DNA from: Crossaster papposus
Taxonomy: Eukaryota > Echinodermata > Asteroidea > Velatida > Solasteridae
Direction of reading: 5' to 3'
Length of the DNA: 64,000 nt
Assembly (NCBI GenBank): GCA_037893245.1
Contig: JBAIAA010000513.1
Span: 372,001 to 436,000, forward strand
In this document: one piece after another, positions 30,094 through 41,679 of the stretch
Layout: each line of letters opens with the position of its first letter
Position numbering within the stretch: the first letter of the stretch is position 1
The notes under the pieces: model-generated
Databases searched by the model: none
The model's input: the letters and a program-made list of their open reading frames with translations, nothing else
What the model was told of the DNA's origin: nothing
Position numbers and translations under genes: made by a program

Positions 30094-31065
30094 ATATTGG
30101 AGAAAATTGAGAAACATCGCGAGAAAATTACCCTAAAGGGGTTTAAGGGTCGGTACAATGGCATCCAATACATGCCGAACAAACACTACCATACTGGCGC
30201 GAAACTTCGGATGCTGTGCGAGGCCGAAACGGGTTATGCGTATCGTATTGTGATGTACACCAGGGTAACCAAGGCAGAAAAACCAGAGATACAACGTAGT
30301 AATGAACCTAATTGATCCACTTTTGGATAAGAGGTATCATTTATTTGTTGACAACTTCCTTTCCTCTCAAATTGTTTCGTGATCTATACGATGAGGATAC
30401 CCTCACAACCGGTACATGCATAAAAGGGTCAACTTGGCCTTTCCAATAGTATGAAAAGGAAGCTGCCAAAGGAACAGCTGTCACATCCCATTGTGGGCCT
30501 TTAAAGAAACGTGTCATCCTGCTATCGATAGCTGCTAGTGCAAACATGAAGGATGTCACATCTAAACAAGGTGGCAAAAGCGCGTTCCACACGGAATTAA
30601 GATGTACAATCAGTTCAAGGGGGGAGTGGATGTTTTTTTGGATGAGTGGAACACTTTGAAGTGGACTAAAAAATTATTGTTTCAATGTCATTGGCCGAAT
30701 GGCCCTCAACGTTTTTATATTCTGTCCAAGGACAATGTTACAAAGGCCGGAAGTAAGCAAGTAGAAAGGTGGATGTTCTAAGTAAAGTTGATCAAAGGAC
30801 TGGTTGGTATTAGGTAACCACACGAGCCATCACCCAAGGTAGAAGACGGTTAATCAATCCGCTCTCTGCTGGAGTCCGACTCAATAATCCTAAAACTCAC
30901 ATGAAGGAGACAAATCTTCCTGAAAGATAACGGCCAAATTGTGTTGCCTGCACCGACCTTTAAGCCCCAGTACCAAAAAATACAATTTGTGAAGCTTGTG
31001 GAGTTGCTCTGTCTAGGACCATGCTGGGAAAAATATCATACCAAACAAAATCTGTAATAAAAAAA
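30094..31065 (+). pseudogene. piggyBac-type transposase remnant (PGBD family)
   Basis: ORF 30097-30315 reads KGRYNGIQYMPNKHYHTG and LCEAETGYAYRIVMYT, the piggyBac core block. Shifted frames give HLFVDNFLSS (30350), the catalytic D region, then CGPLKKRV (about 30500), MYNQFKGGVDVF (30604) and TLKWTKKLLF (30655). A cysteine-rich tail, ICEACGVALC and WEKYHT, ends near 31055. Order and motifs fit a full-length transposase with many stops. TTAA target sites were not located. Confidence 0.75.
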
Positions 31066-31500
31066 ATTAGGATATAAACACTTTTGCTACCGTAGCTCCG
31101 CCTCAAGTTTTGGTCAAGACTTAATATCGTTATCGAGAGAACTTAGGGCCATGTTTGCATCAAGACTGTTCAACTAAAAATGACGCTGATAGTCCCAAGT
31201 AGTATCTGTTCTATTGTTCCAAACAATTTGACCAAACTATTTCTATAGCCTCTAGGGTATACCTCGGGGTATCATGCTTTAAACAAAATCAGGGCGGTAT
31301 AAACCTAAAGGATCTTTTAGATGAGACGTAAACCGCCGACCAAGCACATGGCCAGTTGTGGTACTCTTGTGGTGGTGGTGGTTCACCGTAGGGGACACTA
31401 AAGTTACATTAAGCTGAAAACAAAGGGGTGGGGTAGCTTGGTGATGCTTCATGAATCATTGATTTTTGCATCTAGTTGGCGTTTGCTCAGAAGAACATCG

Positions 31501-31921
31501 TATGTGACCTGTTCCAACGAATCCCGGACAAAGTCGACTTTTTAGTTTTTTTAGATTTTACTTTTTTCAAATTCTCCAGGTTCTCAGCTTTAAAATGATG
31601 CATCATTTACATATGTACCCCCACCCTATCTTCCCTGGGGTCTGGATTTAGTGATAAAACCCTGACAACCTAATTATGAGATAAACAGCTTTGAAGTTCA
31701 GAAAAGCGTATTATTTCTATACACAATTGTTTCACAAAATTGACAAAAAAACACACTTCTGGTAGACGGATTTTGTTCAAATTTGAGGAGATTGTAGATT
31801 AATAGTGAGTGACTTAGGAAAACCTAAAACGGTAAAATCCATCCCGAAATGACTTCAGGAGTACATTGTGACAAAACACATTGTGCGACTTTGTCCGGGT
31901 TTCGTTGGAACAGGTCACATA
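31501..31921. mobile_element. ~420-bp MITE with 35-bp TIRs, TA target
   Basis: TATGTGACCTGTTCCAACGA (31501) faces TCGTTGGAACAGGTCACATA (ending 31921). The TIRs match at 35 of 37 positions. TA at each outer edge fits a TA duplication. Non-coding interior. It ends ~60 bp before the first exon of the next gene. Confidence 0.85.
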
Positions 31922-31981
31922 TTATCTTTTGGTTCCGTCCAGATAAGTTGTCTCAGTTTTCACTCTAGTTTCTATTACAAC

Positions 31982-33263
31982 ATGAAGATCAAATGGTTGA
32001 CTTCGAAATGGCTATGCATTCAGGAAGATGTGTCATCAGGCCTTATCAAGACTAAAGGGCCTTTGCACGTCGGCATGGAGGTTAAGGTGGCTTATAAGTC
32101 GGGCTTGTTTAGAGCCAAGATCGTCGAAATTAATGGAGGTAAGTTTCTTTGTCAGTATAGTTTAGCCTTTTAGCCTTTGGTAGCCTATAGTTTCTCTATT
32201 TCATCGCTTTTTATTTCTTGATTCGTATATTACGGTGACACCTCCGTAAACGCCTCCATACTAAAACCAACTACTATTCATGTGAAGCTTTTTCCTTGTT
32301 AGTATCTTCTTCTGATATACATATTATCCAAAATGTATCATACGTCCCAACTTCAATAAAACTGCCACTTGTTAAACAATTTCTAATTCTATTATTTGGT
32401 TTTGTTTTTCGTCTTCATAGGAATGAAGCGTTCTTTCAGTGAATCTGACGACAGCGACGAGGATGTGCCCCTGGTGACCATCGCCAAACGATGGAGTCGA
32501 CAGGCATCGCTCGAAGCCCTCCCCACGCCTGCCGCATCTCAAGTCGGCCTATCATCACTACCGGCTGGCCCATCGTCGCCACCGGCCTCCCTATCATCAC
32601 CACCGGCTGGCTCATCGCCACCGGCCACCCCGACATCACCACCGGCCGACTCATCATCGCCACCGGCCGCCCCATCATCATCTTCGGCTGGCTTATCATC
32701 GCCACCGGCCGCCCCATCATCACCTCCGGCTAGCATATCATCGCCACCGGCTAACCAACCATCACCACTGGCCGCCCCACCATCATCCCAGCGCACCGAA
32801 GCGCTCCTTGGTGCGATTTTGAACTGTTTACAGAGACAACAAGAGGACTTAGCTCTCATAAAGGGACACTTAGGACTTAGTTCTGAGAAATCAGAACCAA
32901 AAGTGGTGAGGACGAAGTTCTCATAGGAATGGATACATCTGCTACGCCAATAAGTAAAACAGTGTATTTAGATATACACGGAAAAGCCTCTGGACCCAAA
33001 GACTTTGTTCTTAAATTAATGACAGAATTGTTTTCAGATGACGAGCTCGCAAAAAGCAACTACCATGGGGAGAAGTTATGTGCAAGGGGGGGGGGGGGGG
33101 TTGTTTACAAAACAGCACTGAAAAACAGCAAGGTATTTCAGGCAATTCTGACGCAGGCAGGGAAAAATTTTCCCAATGTCGCCAAAGCGAGATTTATAAG
33201 AAATCACTTAAAGACGCCGTCAACGGCAAGTGCTGCAAAACGGCAACAAAACTGCTATTTTAG
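31982..33263 (+). CDS. BEN-domain gene, locus 3 (best preserved)
   Basis: Exon 1 (31982-32138) starts MKIKWLTSKWLCIQEDV and includes a Tudor-like stretch, VGMEVKVAYKSGLFRAKIV, ending at GTAAGT. Exon 2 begins at 32421 after TTCATAG and reads MKRSFSESDDSDEDVPLV. A long Ser/Pro/Ala repeat (SSPPAxP units, ~32540-32780) and an amphipathic helix, LLGAILNCLQRQQEDLALIK, follow. The BEN domain is at 32929-33250: FVLKLMTELFSDDELAKSN, a 10-11 G run that shifts frame, then VFQAILTQAGKNFPNVAK and HLKDAVNGKCCK. The TAG before 32929 and the G run require a splice, a sequencing error or real damage. Chromatin or DNA binding is expected from the BEN family. Confidence 0.6.
32535..32785 (+). repeat. Coding Ser/Pro repeat in BEN gene
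   Basis: Imperfect 27-30-bp repeats containing CATCATCGCCACCGGCC encode SSPPA-type units. Repeats stay in frame. The opposite strand is also open (GGDD repeats) only because of this composition. Confidence 0.75.
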
Positions 33264-33855
33264 ATTATATATTAATTGTAATTGATTGTATTAATTGTAT
33301 CGTAAACAAATAATTGTGTAATTTATTTAGATCTATGTGTTAAAATTGTACCTTTGCAAGAAAGAAAGTAAATTAAAAACAACAATGTATCTGGAATGAA
33401 AATGGCCTCCTTTCTTATTATTTATTTATTTAACATCTCTAAAACAATTCCATGAACGAAATTTTCTTTAACGCGTAAAGACCCCCCCGACAATCAAATA
33501 AATTCACACAAATAATATGATCTGGGAATGTTTTATGTACATTCCTATATTCATTCCTGTATCGTTATGAAGTCGTGTCCTGTTTTTTTTTCCTTCTGTG
33601 GAATAAACTGCGAATCTCTATAGTGCACAACACAATGTACAATGTTTGTAGTTGGGGTATTAATGCCGAAGTAAATACTTTAAAACCAGAAATAAAAATA
33701 AAAGTAGTCCTACTGTTTACTCTGAAAACACAAATTGAAAGACTTTAGCATCCTGGCGCCACAGTTGGTGTGAATTACGTCTTCTTTTGTTGTGGAAGTA
33801 GGCAATTATCGCGAGGGGGGGGGGGGGCTGGTCACTAATCTTCTTTTACTGTACT
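33264..33855. other. Gene-free stretch
   Basis: AT-rich, with a G run at about 33816-33828. Nothing supported. Confidence 0.5.
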
Positions 33856-33883
33856 TTTTTTTTTAAATGTTCAAAACCACAGA

Positions 33884-34534
33884 CGGTAATCAATTCTGGG
33901 ACTACCCTGTATTTACCTTGAAAAAGATTGAGCCATATTTAAAACACGTCTGATCCTTCAAAATCAAACATTTGGTTTGCCCAAGCCTGTACATTAATGG
34001 GGTTCTATTTGTGATTAATTGAACATCAGATGTTCCACTGTCAAGAAAGTTTTAAAGTGATGTTTACTTCAACATTTAATGTTCACCTGAGAGTGAAGCC
34101 AAGTGGTTTCAGCTGGGGGGGGGGGGGGGGGCTGGCCACTAATCTTCAAGGTGCGCCGGGGCGCGCCGAGTGACATGCCAGTGGTAAGCCTTATTTACAT
34201 AATAATGCCAGCATCCTAATGAGCTGTAGTCAAGATGTTTGCGCCATGCTCCCGCCGCGCTCGCTGATAATACCACAGAATGAAATAAGCCGCCGCGCTC
34301 GCGGCGCGGTACACTGCAGCGGGCTGAGTAAATTCTTATGGACGCCAAGCCTTAACAAAAGAATTGGCATTTCCAATCATCGTTTCGATTTTCTCGACAA
34401 ATGTACTTTTTTTTTTAATGTTCAAAACGGTAATCAATTCTGGGACTACCCTGTATTTACCTTGAAAAAGATTGAGCCATATTTAAAACACGTCTGATCC
34501 TTTAAAATCAAACATTTGGTTTGCCCAAGCCTGC
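33884..34534 (+). repeat. ~107-bp direct repeat bracketing 440 bp, near-identical copies
   Basis: ACGGTAATCAATTCTGGGAC through TTTGCCCAAGCCTG is at 33884-33990 and again at 34428-34534, with a shared T-run and TTCAAAAC upstream. G runs with CTGG(T/C)CACTAATCTTC occur at ~33816-33844 and ~34117-34146. The bracketed part includes a GC-rich hairpin, CCGCCGCGCTCGCGGCGCGG (about 34291-34310). This may be a nested or tandem mobile fragment. Confidence 0.7.
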
Positions 34535-35218
34535 GATAGAAAAGAGGGCCGAAAGAAGCGAGAGATGAAAAAGCGGTTTCCTCTCGGTCTATAGCGCAAG
34601 AATTTACGACCCTACACTGGGACCCTGGTTGCCAGCACTGCTTAAGTGACCCAGTCATTACCTAGAAAACACACTCATTCGTGTTTTTGACCTTTGTGAT
34701 CAGTATCACCAAAGTCTAGTACTCGTTTGATACAGTTCATACTCATTACCAGCACACTCCCGAGAAAAGCTGTCGTCCAGCTAGTGTGGAAAGTTCAACA
34801 AACACTTGGAAAATGTTCGTTAGTTGCCAATGCTGCATAGAAGGAGCGAATACAGCTGACCCGATTAGCTGCAGATGAGAGACTGAGAACAAAAAACAGT
34901 ATGAAGAGCTGCTGTGATTTAGAGCCAAATGTACTTTTTGAGACGCAATATATTTGAAAATACCTGGAGGCAAATTTGGCAGGCAAAAAACGCCACATCA
35001 AGTTCACTATACCGCACCAGAATCAAGTCGATGCAGACCTCCTTGGATTAGATATAGGGAACAGATTGAGAAAATAATTCTCTCCTAAAAGCTTTGCAGC
35101 CTTAGATGGATATAGGGAGCGAGTGGGATTACAAAATAAAGGACAGTAACACACATATATATATATATTTAGAAGGAACAAAGATAGATGACACAAAGGA
35201 GAAAAGTGATGGCAACAA

Positions 35219-35464
35219 GTGGTGGGCATTGACAAAGTTTCTAGTAGATCGTACCGTCGTTTGAGATTGTTTTCAGGGAAGTCGCCCGTTTCCCCTGGCG
35301 AGTTAGATTTTGAAAATTGGCAACGCTTAGCTCGCCAGCTGACATGGATGAAGAGAAAAAGATGTGTACCGAAAAAAGTACATTGTTTTTGGCAAAATGT
35401 TGGACGGACTTTTGTATACGTTGAGGTGCTCGTTTTTTGTAGGGGCTGTAGAGTCGGTGCATAA
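35219..35464 (+). pseudogene. PNMA/gag-like fragment
   Basis: RRLRLFSGKSPVSPGELDFE and NWQRLARQLTWM fit the conserved (K)LR.FSG..P.P.GE..FE.W start of PNMA/Arc-related retroelement gag proteins. Only ~40 residues of the domain are recognisable. The rest of the ORF is out of family. Confidence 0.5.
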
Positions 35465-35584
35465 GTCATTTGTTCGATCAATGATCAGAGCTACCATCAT
35501 TTGCACAAGTGGCCATGTAGTAATGATGGTCTTCTCAGCCTACTATACATGTAGGTCAGGCACAAGTGGGCAATCTTTTCGGAG

Positions 35585-36472
35585 CAGCATCCATACTTTT
35601 CAGTGGTAACACTTTGCAAATTTAAATGGTTTGCAGTTTTTCGGCCAAACAACTTACCATGACATCCAGAAAGAAGTCCTTGTTCCAGCTATAAATACCA
35701 ATTATTTGCACCACATGAGTATTGTTTATTCAAACCTAAAGAGGAAGAATGTCAAGGTGGCAGGTGAGATTCTCCTGGTTACAATGCCAAAAAAAGGCAG
35801 TTACACGTTGATGAATTTGTCAACCAATGAAATTCTGGCCATGGCTTCAGTACAAGTGAGCGAGGTCAACAATTTAAATGCCATGGAACTAGCTGGCTGC
35901 CAGCGCACACTTGACTTTCTGAAGAAAACAAAAATTAGTTGTGCAGCTCGCAACAGATAGACACACTGGTATCACAAAGCTCATGAGAAAAATAATAACA
36001 AATCGAACACCAGTATGACGTTTGGCATCTCACTAAATCAATTAAAAAGAAGCTAACTGCAAAGGCCAAAAAAAAGGAGAACGATGTGCTCTTGGAATGG
36101 ATAAAATCTATTTCCAACCAAATATGGTTTGCTTGCCAAAACTGCAGCGAAAACCCAGCAATTTTGAAAGGGAAAATAAAGTCAATCCAGCATCACATCG
36201 TTAATGTTCACCAATGGAATAGGGAATATTACTAAGCACTGTGAGCATGCGACTCTAACAAATGAAGAGTCAGCAGCCGGAAAATTGCTAACTGCAGGCT
36301 CCCCACCCCACAAAGCCCTCCAGCAGGTTCTATTTAATAAGAGGCTTGTGAAAGACCTACCCCGCTTGACCAAGGATTGTCACACTGGACAGTTGGAAGT
36401 CTTTCCCAGTCTTCCTAAATATTGCCCTAAAAGGCAGTCCGATGTAATTCCAAATATGGTGCGTCGTTAATT
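35585..36472 (+). pseudogene. Kolobok-like (THAP-type) transposase pseudogene
   Basis: ORF 35631-35960 reads TTYHDIQKEVLVPAINTNYL, LMNLSTNEILAMASVQVSEV and NAMELAGCQRTLDFLK. After frameshifts, QYDVWHLTKSIKKKLTAKAK (about 36010) and LLEWIKSISNQIWFACQNC (about 36095) follow. ORF 36204-36470 gives GSPPHKALQQVLFNKRLVKD and CHTGQLEVFPSL. The order matches an abundant DDE transposase in cnidarians, fish and amphioxus that I associate with Kolobok. The D (GDGRCDSPG region) lies in a shifted frame near 35770. Confidence 0.6.
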
Positions 36473-37310
36473 ATTTATGAGATACTGTCACATGTTATAA
36501 TCCTCCAATCAGCGGAGTCCAAAATGACCAGAGGTCATGCACGTTTGTTCGTCGTGCTTGTATCTTTACTCCACTGTTTTCATGCAGTACATACAGCATG
36601 TGTGCATGCACTCACGTACGTGAATTGTAGCGTGGTGCCTGTTGTGCATTTGTGTGGAAGATTTCGTTTGCGCATTCTCAACCTATACTCATTTCTTTTC
36701 GGGATGTTTTGAAGAATGAGCCGAATTCGATAGCAGAATATATGATATTTTTCGGCAACAGGCCAAGCAGCAGCGACTAAACGCAGGCTGGAACGCAGAT
36801 TATTCTGAGACACATCCAATGATGTTCGTTTCTACGGTCAACGGGTGAGACTTTTGCAATTCGTTCCCCAGCCCGACAAACAAAGCAATGCATGCAATGA
36901 CGGACGACCAACGTTCCCTAAATTTCTAAAAGTCATCAAGACATTTTGTTAATTTTTTTGTTTGGGGGGGGGGGGGGGGTCTGCAAAATTTGTAAGCACT
37001 TTGAATATATCCACGATTGTTCAATTTGGTCGAAATTGGAACGCAATGCGACAGACAAACTCAAACAATTGTTACTGCACCAGTAACGTGAGATTTTGTC
37101 CTTATGTATACGTATCCAAATACTCGATACTTGCGGTCGTAATTGCCGAAAATTGCATGTGCTCTGAAAATATTAACAGGACTTAAAACACTTTTTTTCA
37201 GTCCTCTGAAAATATTAACGGGATTTAAAAAAACAAAAAATTCAGTTAGGACTGCTAGGGCCTACATTATATTACATGTAACTTAAGTAATTTTATTTTG
37301 GGTTTTTCCG
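36473..37310. other. Gene-free stretch
   Basis: A G run at about 36965-36979 and two AATATTAAC(A/G)GGA blocks near 37168 and 37210. ORF 36524-36712 has a hydrophobic start but no support as a gene. Confidence 0.45.
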
Positions 37311-37317
37311 TTTCCAG

Positions 37318-37603
37318 ATATCATTTCCACAACAGACCATATCACAACCGCACGGCAGAACCACAGTTTGTGATGACACTGGCTAGAGAGCCAGATAACC
37401 GATACGACCAGTATGCGGTGAAGGTTGTTGCACCCCCACTCCAACAGATCAACAGGGAGCTATGGAGCTCCATCACCCGAGGGCCCCCTCGTAGGCAACG
37501 TGTCCTGGATGTTGCAGGGAAGGACATAGGACGAGTGCCACTTCAGCTTTCAAGGCCAATTTCAGAGGGACTGGGTACTGGGGACATCAAGGGGTCTATG
37601 TAA
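37318..37603 (+). CDS. HIRAN-domain exon
   Basis: TTTCCAG precedes 37318. The frame reads FVMTLAREPDNRYDQYAVKV and, after a loop, GKDIGRVPLQLSRPI before a stop at 37601-37603. LxREPxNxYDxxAVxV and (I)G.(V)P are the hallmarks of HIRAN domains, which bind 3' DNA ends in HLTF and occur in many stand-alone proteins. Upstream exons are not identified, and the C-terminal part is short. Stand-alone HIRAN genes are expanded in some invertebrates and may be mobile-element derived. Confidence 0.65.
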
Positions 37604-38769
37604 ATTTGAGCCCAGGTGGCGCGTGTGGTACTCATAGGGTTAGTTCGGACGACTTGCCCAGTGGTTGGATGTCACTAGGGTTACGCCAAAACACCCGGTA
37701 AAGGTTAATTCGGTTTACCAACTAGTGAAAAGAAGGAAATCATTATAATATTAAAACTTTCCTAGTGAGACGATTTACCAAATGGTGAAGTCACTACATA
37801 CTTTTCGAATGCAAGAGAGAGAAGGTGGGGGGTAAAGTACGTGGTATATCGCTTGAACAAAATGTGGCTGGACCAGCCTAGGCCTTTTGTTAACATAATA
37901 AAAGAAGGTTTTTAGCATGCCGCAAAACATTGTTCGATGCAAATGAGAAATTCCTGTTCCTTGTGCATGTGCACCTGCGCATACCACCTGTACTCCACGC
38001 CACCCAACAACTGTATATATCCGGGGCGTTGCAGTACTAAGCGTTCACTTTTATGGTACGGGGCCATGTCCACGGCCACGGCCACGGCCACTACACTGTC
38101 CATTCCAACGGCATATTGAGCATCATGGCTCATGAATTAACTTCCCGCCAAGTATACCTTATAACACTCAGCCGGGCATTTCCGGACGTTTCACGTCATA
38201 GTTTTGCAGATAAAGTCGTTAGTGCATTTGAAACGACTTCAGTAGGGTAGTTCAGTGGGCGTGTTCTCAAGTGGGCGTGTTATGCAAATCTGCAGAAAGA
38301 CGATGGCAAGGAAGACCTCCTCCGGTTCATTGTCAACAGGGGCAAGGAGTAGTAGATGAAGCAATCAAGGTGAATATTGATTTGTGGTCCGATATGTTTA
38401 AATTATTCTTAACTTATGAGTGTGTCATTTCAATGTTACTTTGTTAGTGTCCCCTTTCTTTAACAGGAACCCCCCCCCCCCCCCCCAACACAACTCCCCA
38501 ACACAACTCCCCCCCCCCCCCCCCTCCCCCCTCCCCCCACCCAACAAAACACCCATTAACCTGACGATCACTGTCCAATAGAGGGCGCCATATACTTAAG
38601 TCACCATCTATATCGCAGCAATTATAGCATTGGTCCAAAGTTTTTATGCATGCATAGCGCGCGGCGGCCATGCATAAGTCAACGAGTCCTTTTTTTGTTG
38701 AATTTTCGGTTTAAGTTAGGAGGGCGGCACTATAATACCAGTTTGCTTCCCTTTTCTATTAACAAATAG
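37604..38769. other. Gene-free stretch
   Basis: C-rich tracts at about 38469-38535 and a CCACGGCCACGG run at ~38070. Nothing coding is supported. Confidence 0.45.
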
Positions 38770-39135
38770 GAGAAGGCAGATGCCTACCAAGCCATTGACA
38801 GTTCGGCCAGTGCTTTATTCAAGGGTTTGTGCACTGCATTTAAAGTGTCGCCCAAGTGTTTCCAGCAGCTTGTCGAGGACGGCTGGGAAGACGTCGATCA
38901 GCTCCAGGCCCTCGAACAGCGCTGGAGTGAGCACATTTTGGAGAAAATGCTGCAGCGGGTTGAAGCGGGCCCCCTAGACCAGGTGTGCCGTAGCTCCGCA
39001 AAGAGACCCAGGATGCAAGTTGATGCTTCCCCTGGGCCTGCAGCTGCAGCATCCACGCAAGGGGACGACGCAGGTCCCAGCACATCGGGCGGAACGACGG
39101 AGGCTCCCCATTTAGCGTCTCCGAAAACTTCTCAG
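38770..39135 (+). CDS. DIRS-like element, first gag-like exon
   Basis: Bordered by AAATAG and GTAAAT, exactly 122 codons, phase 0 at both ends. It reads ADAYQAIDSSASALFKGL, FQQLVEDGWEDVDQLQALEQ and an Ala/Ser/Pro tail ending SPKTSQ. It continues in phase at 41680. The family of this N-terminal part is not recognised by itself; the link to the reverse transcriptase is by order and phase. Confidence 0.5.
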
Positions 39136-39164
39136 GTAAATACTCGTTTTATGCCTGCTTTTGA

Positions 39165-41640
39165 TTTTAGTAGAGGACGAGCCTCTTGATTTGTGGATAT
39201 AATTTGTTATTTGTGTGTCAGAGGACAGGCCTCTGAAAGAAAATATTATTTCTCAGAGGGCGGGCCTCTGGATGTTGGAGTGATAAATACATTTTTGGCA
39301 TTTGTAGTTCAGAGGTCGGGCCTCTGAAAGAGAAAAGTTTTTATCAGAGGACTTGCCTTTGGATGTTAGTATGCGAAACATGTTTTGCCATTCGTTGTTT
39401 GGAGGACAGACCTCTAAACAAACAAACAAACAAAAAGTGTGCGGGCCTCTAGGTGTTAAAATTCTTAATGAATTTAGGTTTATTAATTAAGGTTCGGAGG
39501 ACGGGCCTCGGAGACGAACTTTGTTTTGACGGAGTATGGTCCTCTGGGTGTTAAAATTATGAATATGCTTTGGCGTTTGGGGTTCAGAGGTCGGGCCTTC
39601 GAGAGGGAAAATGTCTATCAGAAGACGGACCTCTGTATGTTGGATGCTGGATATATTTTGTCATTTGTGGTGCGGAGGACGGGCCTCTGAAAGGAAAAGT
39701 GTTTTATCAGAGGTCGGGCCTCCGGATGTTAAGATAATAAATATAATTTAACATTCGTGGTTCGGAGGACAGGCCTCTGAAAGGTAATGTATTTTATCAG
39801 AGGTCGGGCCTCTGGATGATATCAGAGGTCGGGCCTTCGAGAGGGAAAATGTCTATCAGAAGACGGACCTCTGTATGTTGGATGCTGGATATATTTTGTC
39901 ATTTGTGGTGCGGAGGACGGGCCTCTGAAAGGAAAAGTGTTTTATCAGAGGTCGGGCCTCCGGATGTTAAGATAATAAATATAATTTAACATTCGTGGTT
40001 CGGAGGACAGGCCTCTGAAAGGTAAAGTATTTTATCAGAGGTCGGGCCTCTGGATGATAAGATAGTAAATATATTTTAACATTTGTGGTTCAGAGGACGG
40101 GCCTCTGAAAGGAAAAGTGTTTTATCAGAGGACGGGCCTCTGGATGTTAAATTTGGTTAATATATTTTAACATTTGTGGTTTAGAGGACGGGCCTCTGGA
40201 TGAATAGATTGTGAATATATGTTTGCATTTAGGGTGCAGAGGACGGGCCTCCGAAAGGAAAAGTGTTTTATCAGAGGTCGGGCCTCTGGACGTTAGGATA
40301 GTAAATATATTTTTACATTTGTGGTTCAGAGGACGAGCCTCTGAAAGTAAAGGTGTTTTATCAGAGGTCGGGCCTCTGGACGTTAGGATAGTAAATATAT
40401 TTTTACATTTGAGGACGGGCCTCGGGTTGAAAAGATTGTGAATATGTGTTTGCATTTGGGGTTCAGAGGACGGGCCTCCGAAAGGAAAAGTGTTTTATCA
40501 GAGGTCGGGCCTCTGGACGTTAGGATAGTAAATATATTTTTACATTTGTGGTTCAGAGGACGGGCCTCTGAAAGCAAAGGTGTTTTATCAGAGGTCGGGC
40601 CTCTGGACGTTAGGATAGTAAATATATTTTTACATTTGTGGTTCAGAGGACGGGCCTCTGAAAGAAAAAGTGTTTTATCAGAGGACGGGCCTCTGGATGT
40701 TAAATTCGGTAAATATATTTTTACATTTTTACGGGTTGAAAAGATTGTGAATATATGTTTGCATTTGGGGTTCAGAGGACGGGCCTCTGAAAGAAAATGT
40801 GTTTTATCAGAGGTCGGGCCTCTGGACATTAGGGTAGTAATACAATTTTAACAGAGGTCGGGCCTCTGGATGTTGAATTTGTCAATATATTTTAGCATTT
40901 GTGGTTTAGAGGATGGGCCTCTAGGATAAAACAAAATAAAAAATGTTTATCAGAGGACAGGCCTCTGGATGCAAAAATTGTAAATATATGTTGGCATTTG
41001 TGGTTTGGAGGACGGGCCTCAGAGGAAAAATGTTTATCAGAGGACGGGCCTCTGGATGCAAAGATTGTAAATATAATTATGTTGGCATTTGTGGTTTAGA
41101 GGACGGGCCTCGGAGAGAAAGGATGTTTATCAGAGGACGGGCCTCTGGACTAAAGATTGTAAATATAATTATGTTGGCATTTGTGGTTTAGAGGACGGGC
41201 CTCGGAGAGGAAGGATGTTTATCAGAGGACGGGCCTCTGGACCAAAGATTGTAAATATAATTATGTTGGCATTTGTGGTTTAGAGGACGGGCCTCGGAGA
41301 GGAAGGATGTTTATCAGAGGACGGGCCTCTGGACGCAAAGATTGTAAATATAATTATGTTGGTATTTGTGGTTTAGAGGACGGGCCTCTGGATGTTGAAA
41401 TTTTAAATATATTTTAACATTTGTGTTGAGACACACACACACATAACAATCAAGTGAATGCAACACAGAATATCGTATTTAGCCGTGGACTGGCTTTTGG
41501 GGTAGTGTTTTGGAAATACTATTTTATTAATACCATGGTATTAATATATAGGAAATGTATAGTTAGTTTATTCCCAGGTTGGGCCTCTGGGTTTAGGGGT
41601 TATGCCTCTGAGAAAGAGGAAACATGCTGCAAAAACGGGC
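39165..41640 (+). repeat. Hairpin minisatellite, CAGAGG(A/T)CGGGCCTCTG
   Basis: Several dozen copies of a 17-bp hairpin (CAGAGG pairing with CCTCTG around ACGGG or TCGGG) alternate at two spacings. This gives a compound unit of about 92 bp: hairpin, ~20 bp with AAAGGAAAAGTGTTTTATC, hairpin, ~40 bp with GTAAATATATTTTTACATT. Later units (about 40970-41400) use TTGGCATTTGTGGTT. A ~190-bp block near 39590-39770 is repeated at 39825-40025. It fills the gap between two in-phase exons, so it is an intron-resident satellite. Confidence 0.85.
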
Positions 41641-41679
41641 TTTTGGGGTACTAATTGCACTTGTTTCGTATACATACAG

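Noticed and set aside
32436..32859. Minus-strand ORFs with GGDD repeats
   Set aside because: Shadow of the Ser/Pro-coding repeat of the BEN gene on the plus strand.
34139..34348. Possible tRNA or tRNA-derived SINE in the GC-rich hairpin region
   Set aside because: No cloverleaf or A/B box pair could be made out; only a simple GC hairpin.
36524..36712. Possible small secreted protein with hydrophobic start
   Set aside because: No homology pattern, no splice or promoter signal, and composition typical of chance ORFs here.
40147..41417. Long ORFs on both strands in the hairpin array
   Set aside because: Open frames arise from repeat units that lack stops; protein sequence is only the repeat translated.
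39165..41640. Regular short repeats with spacers, CRISPR-like
   Set aside because: Spacers are themselves repeated and the context is a eukaryotic intron next to gag exons; no cas genes. It is a minisatellite.
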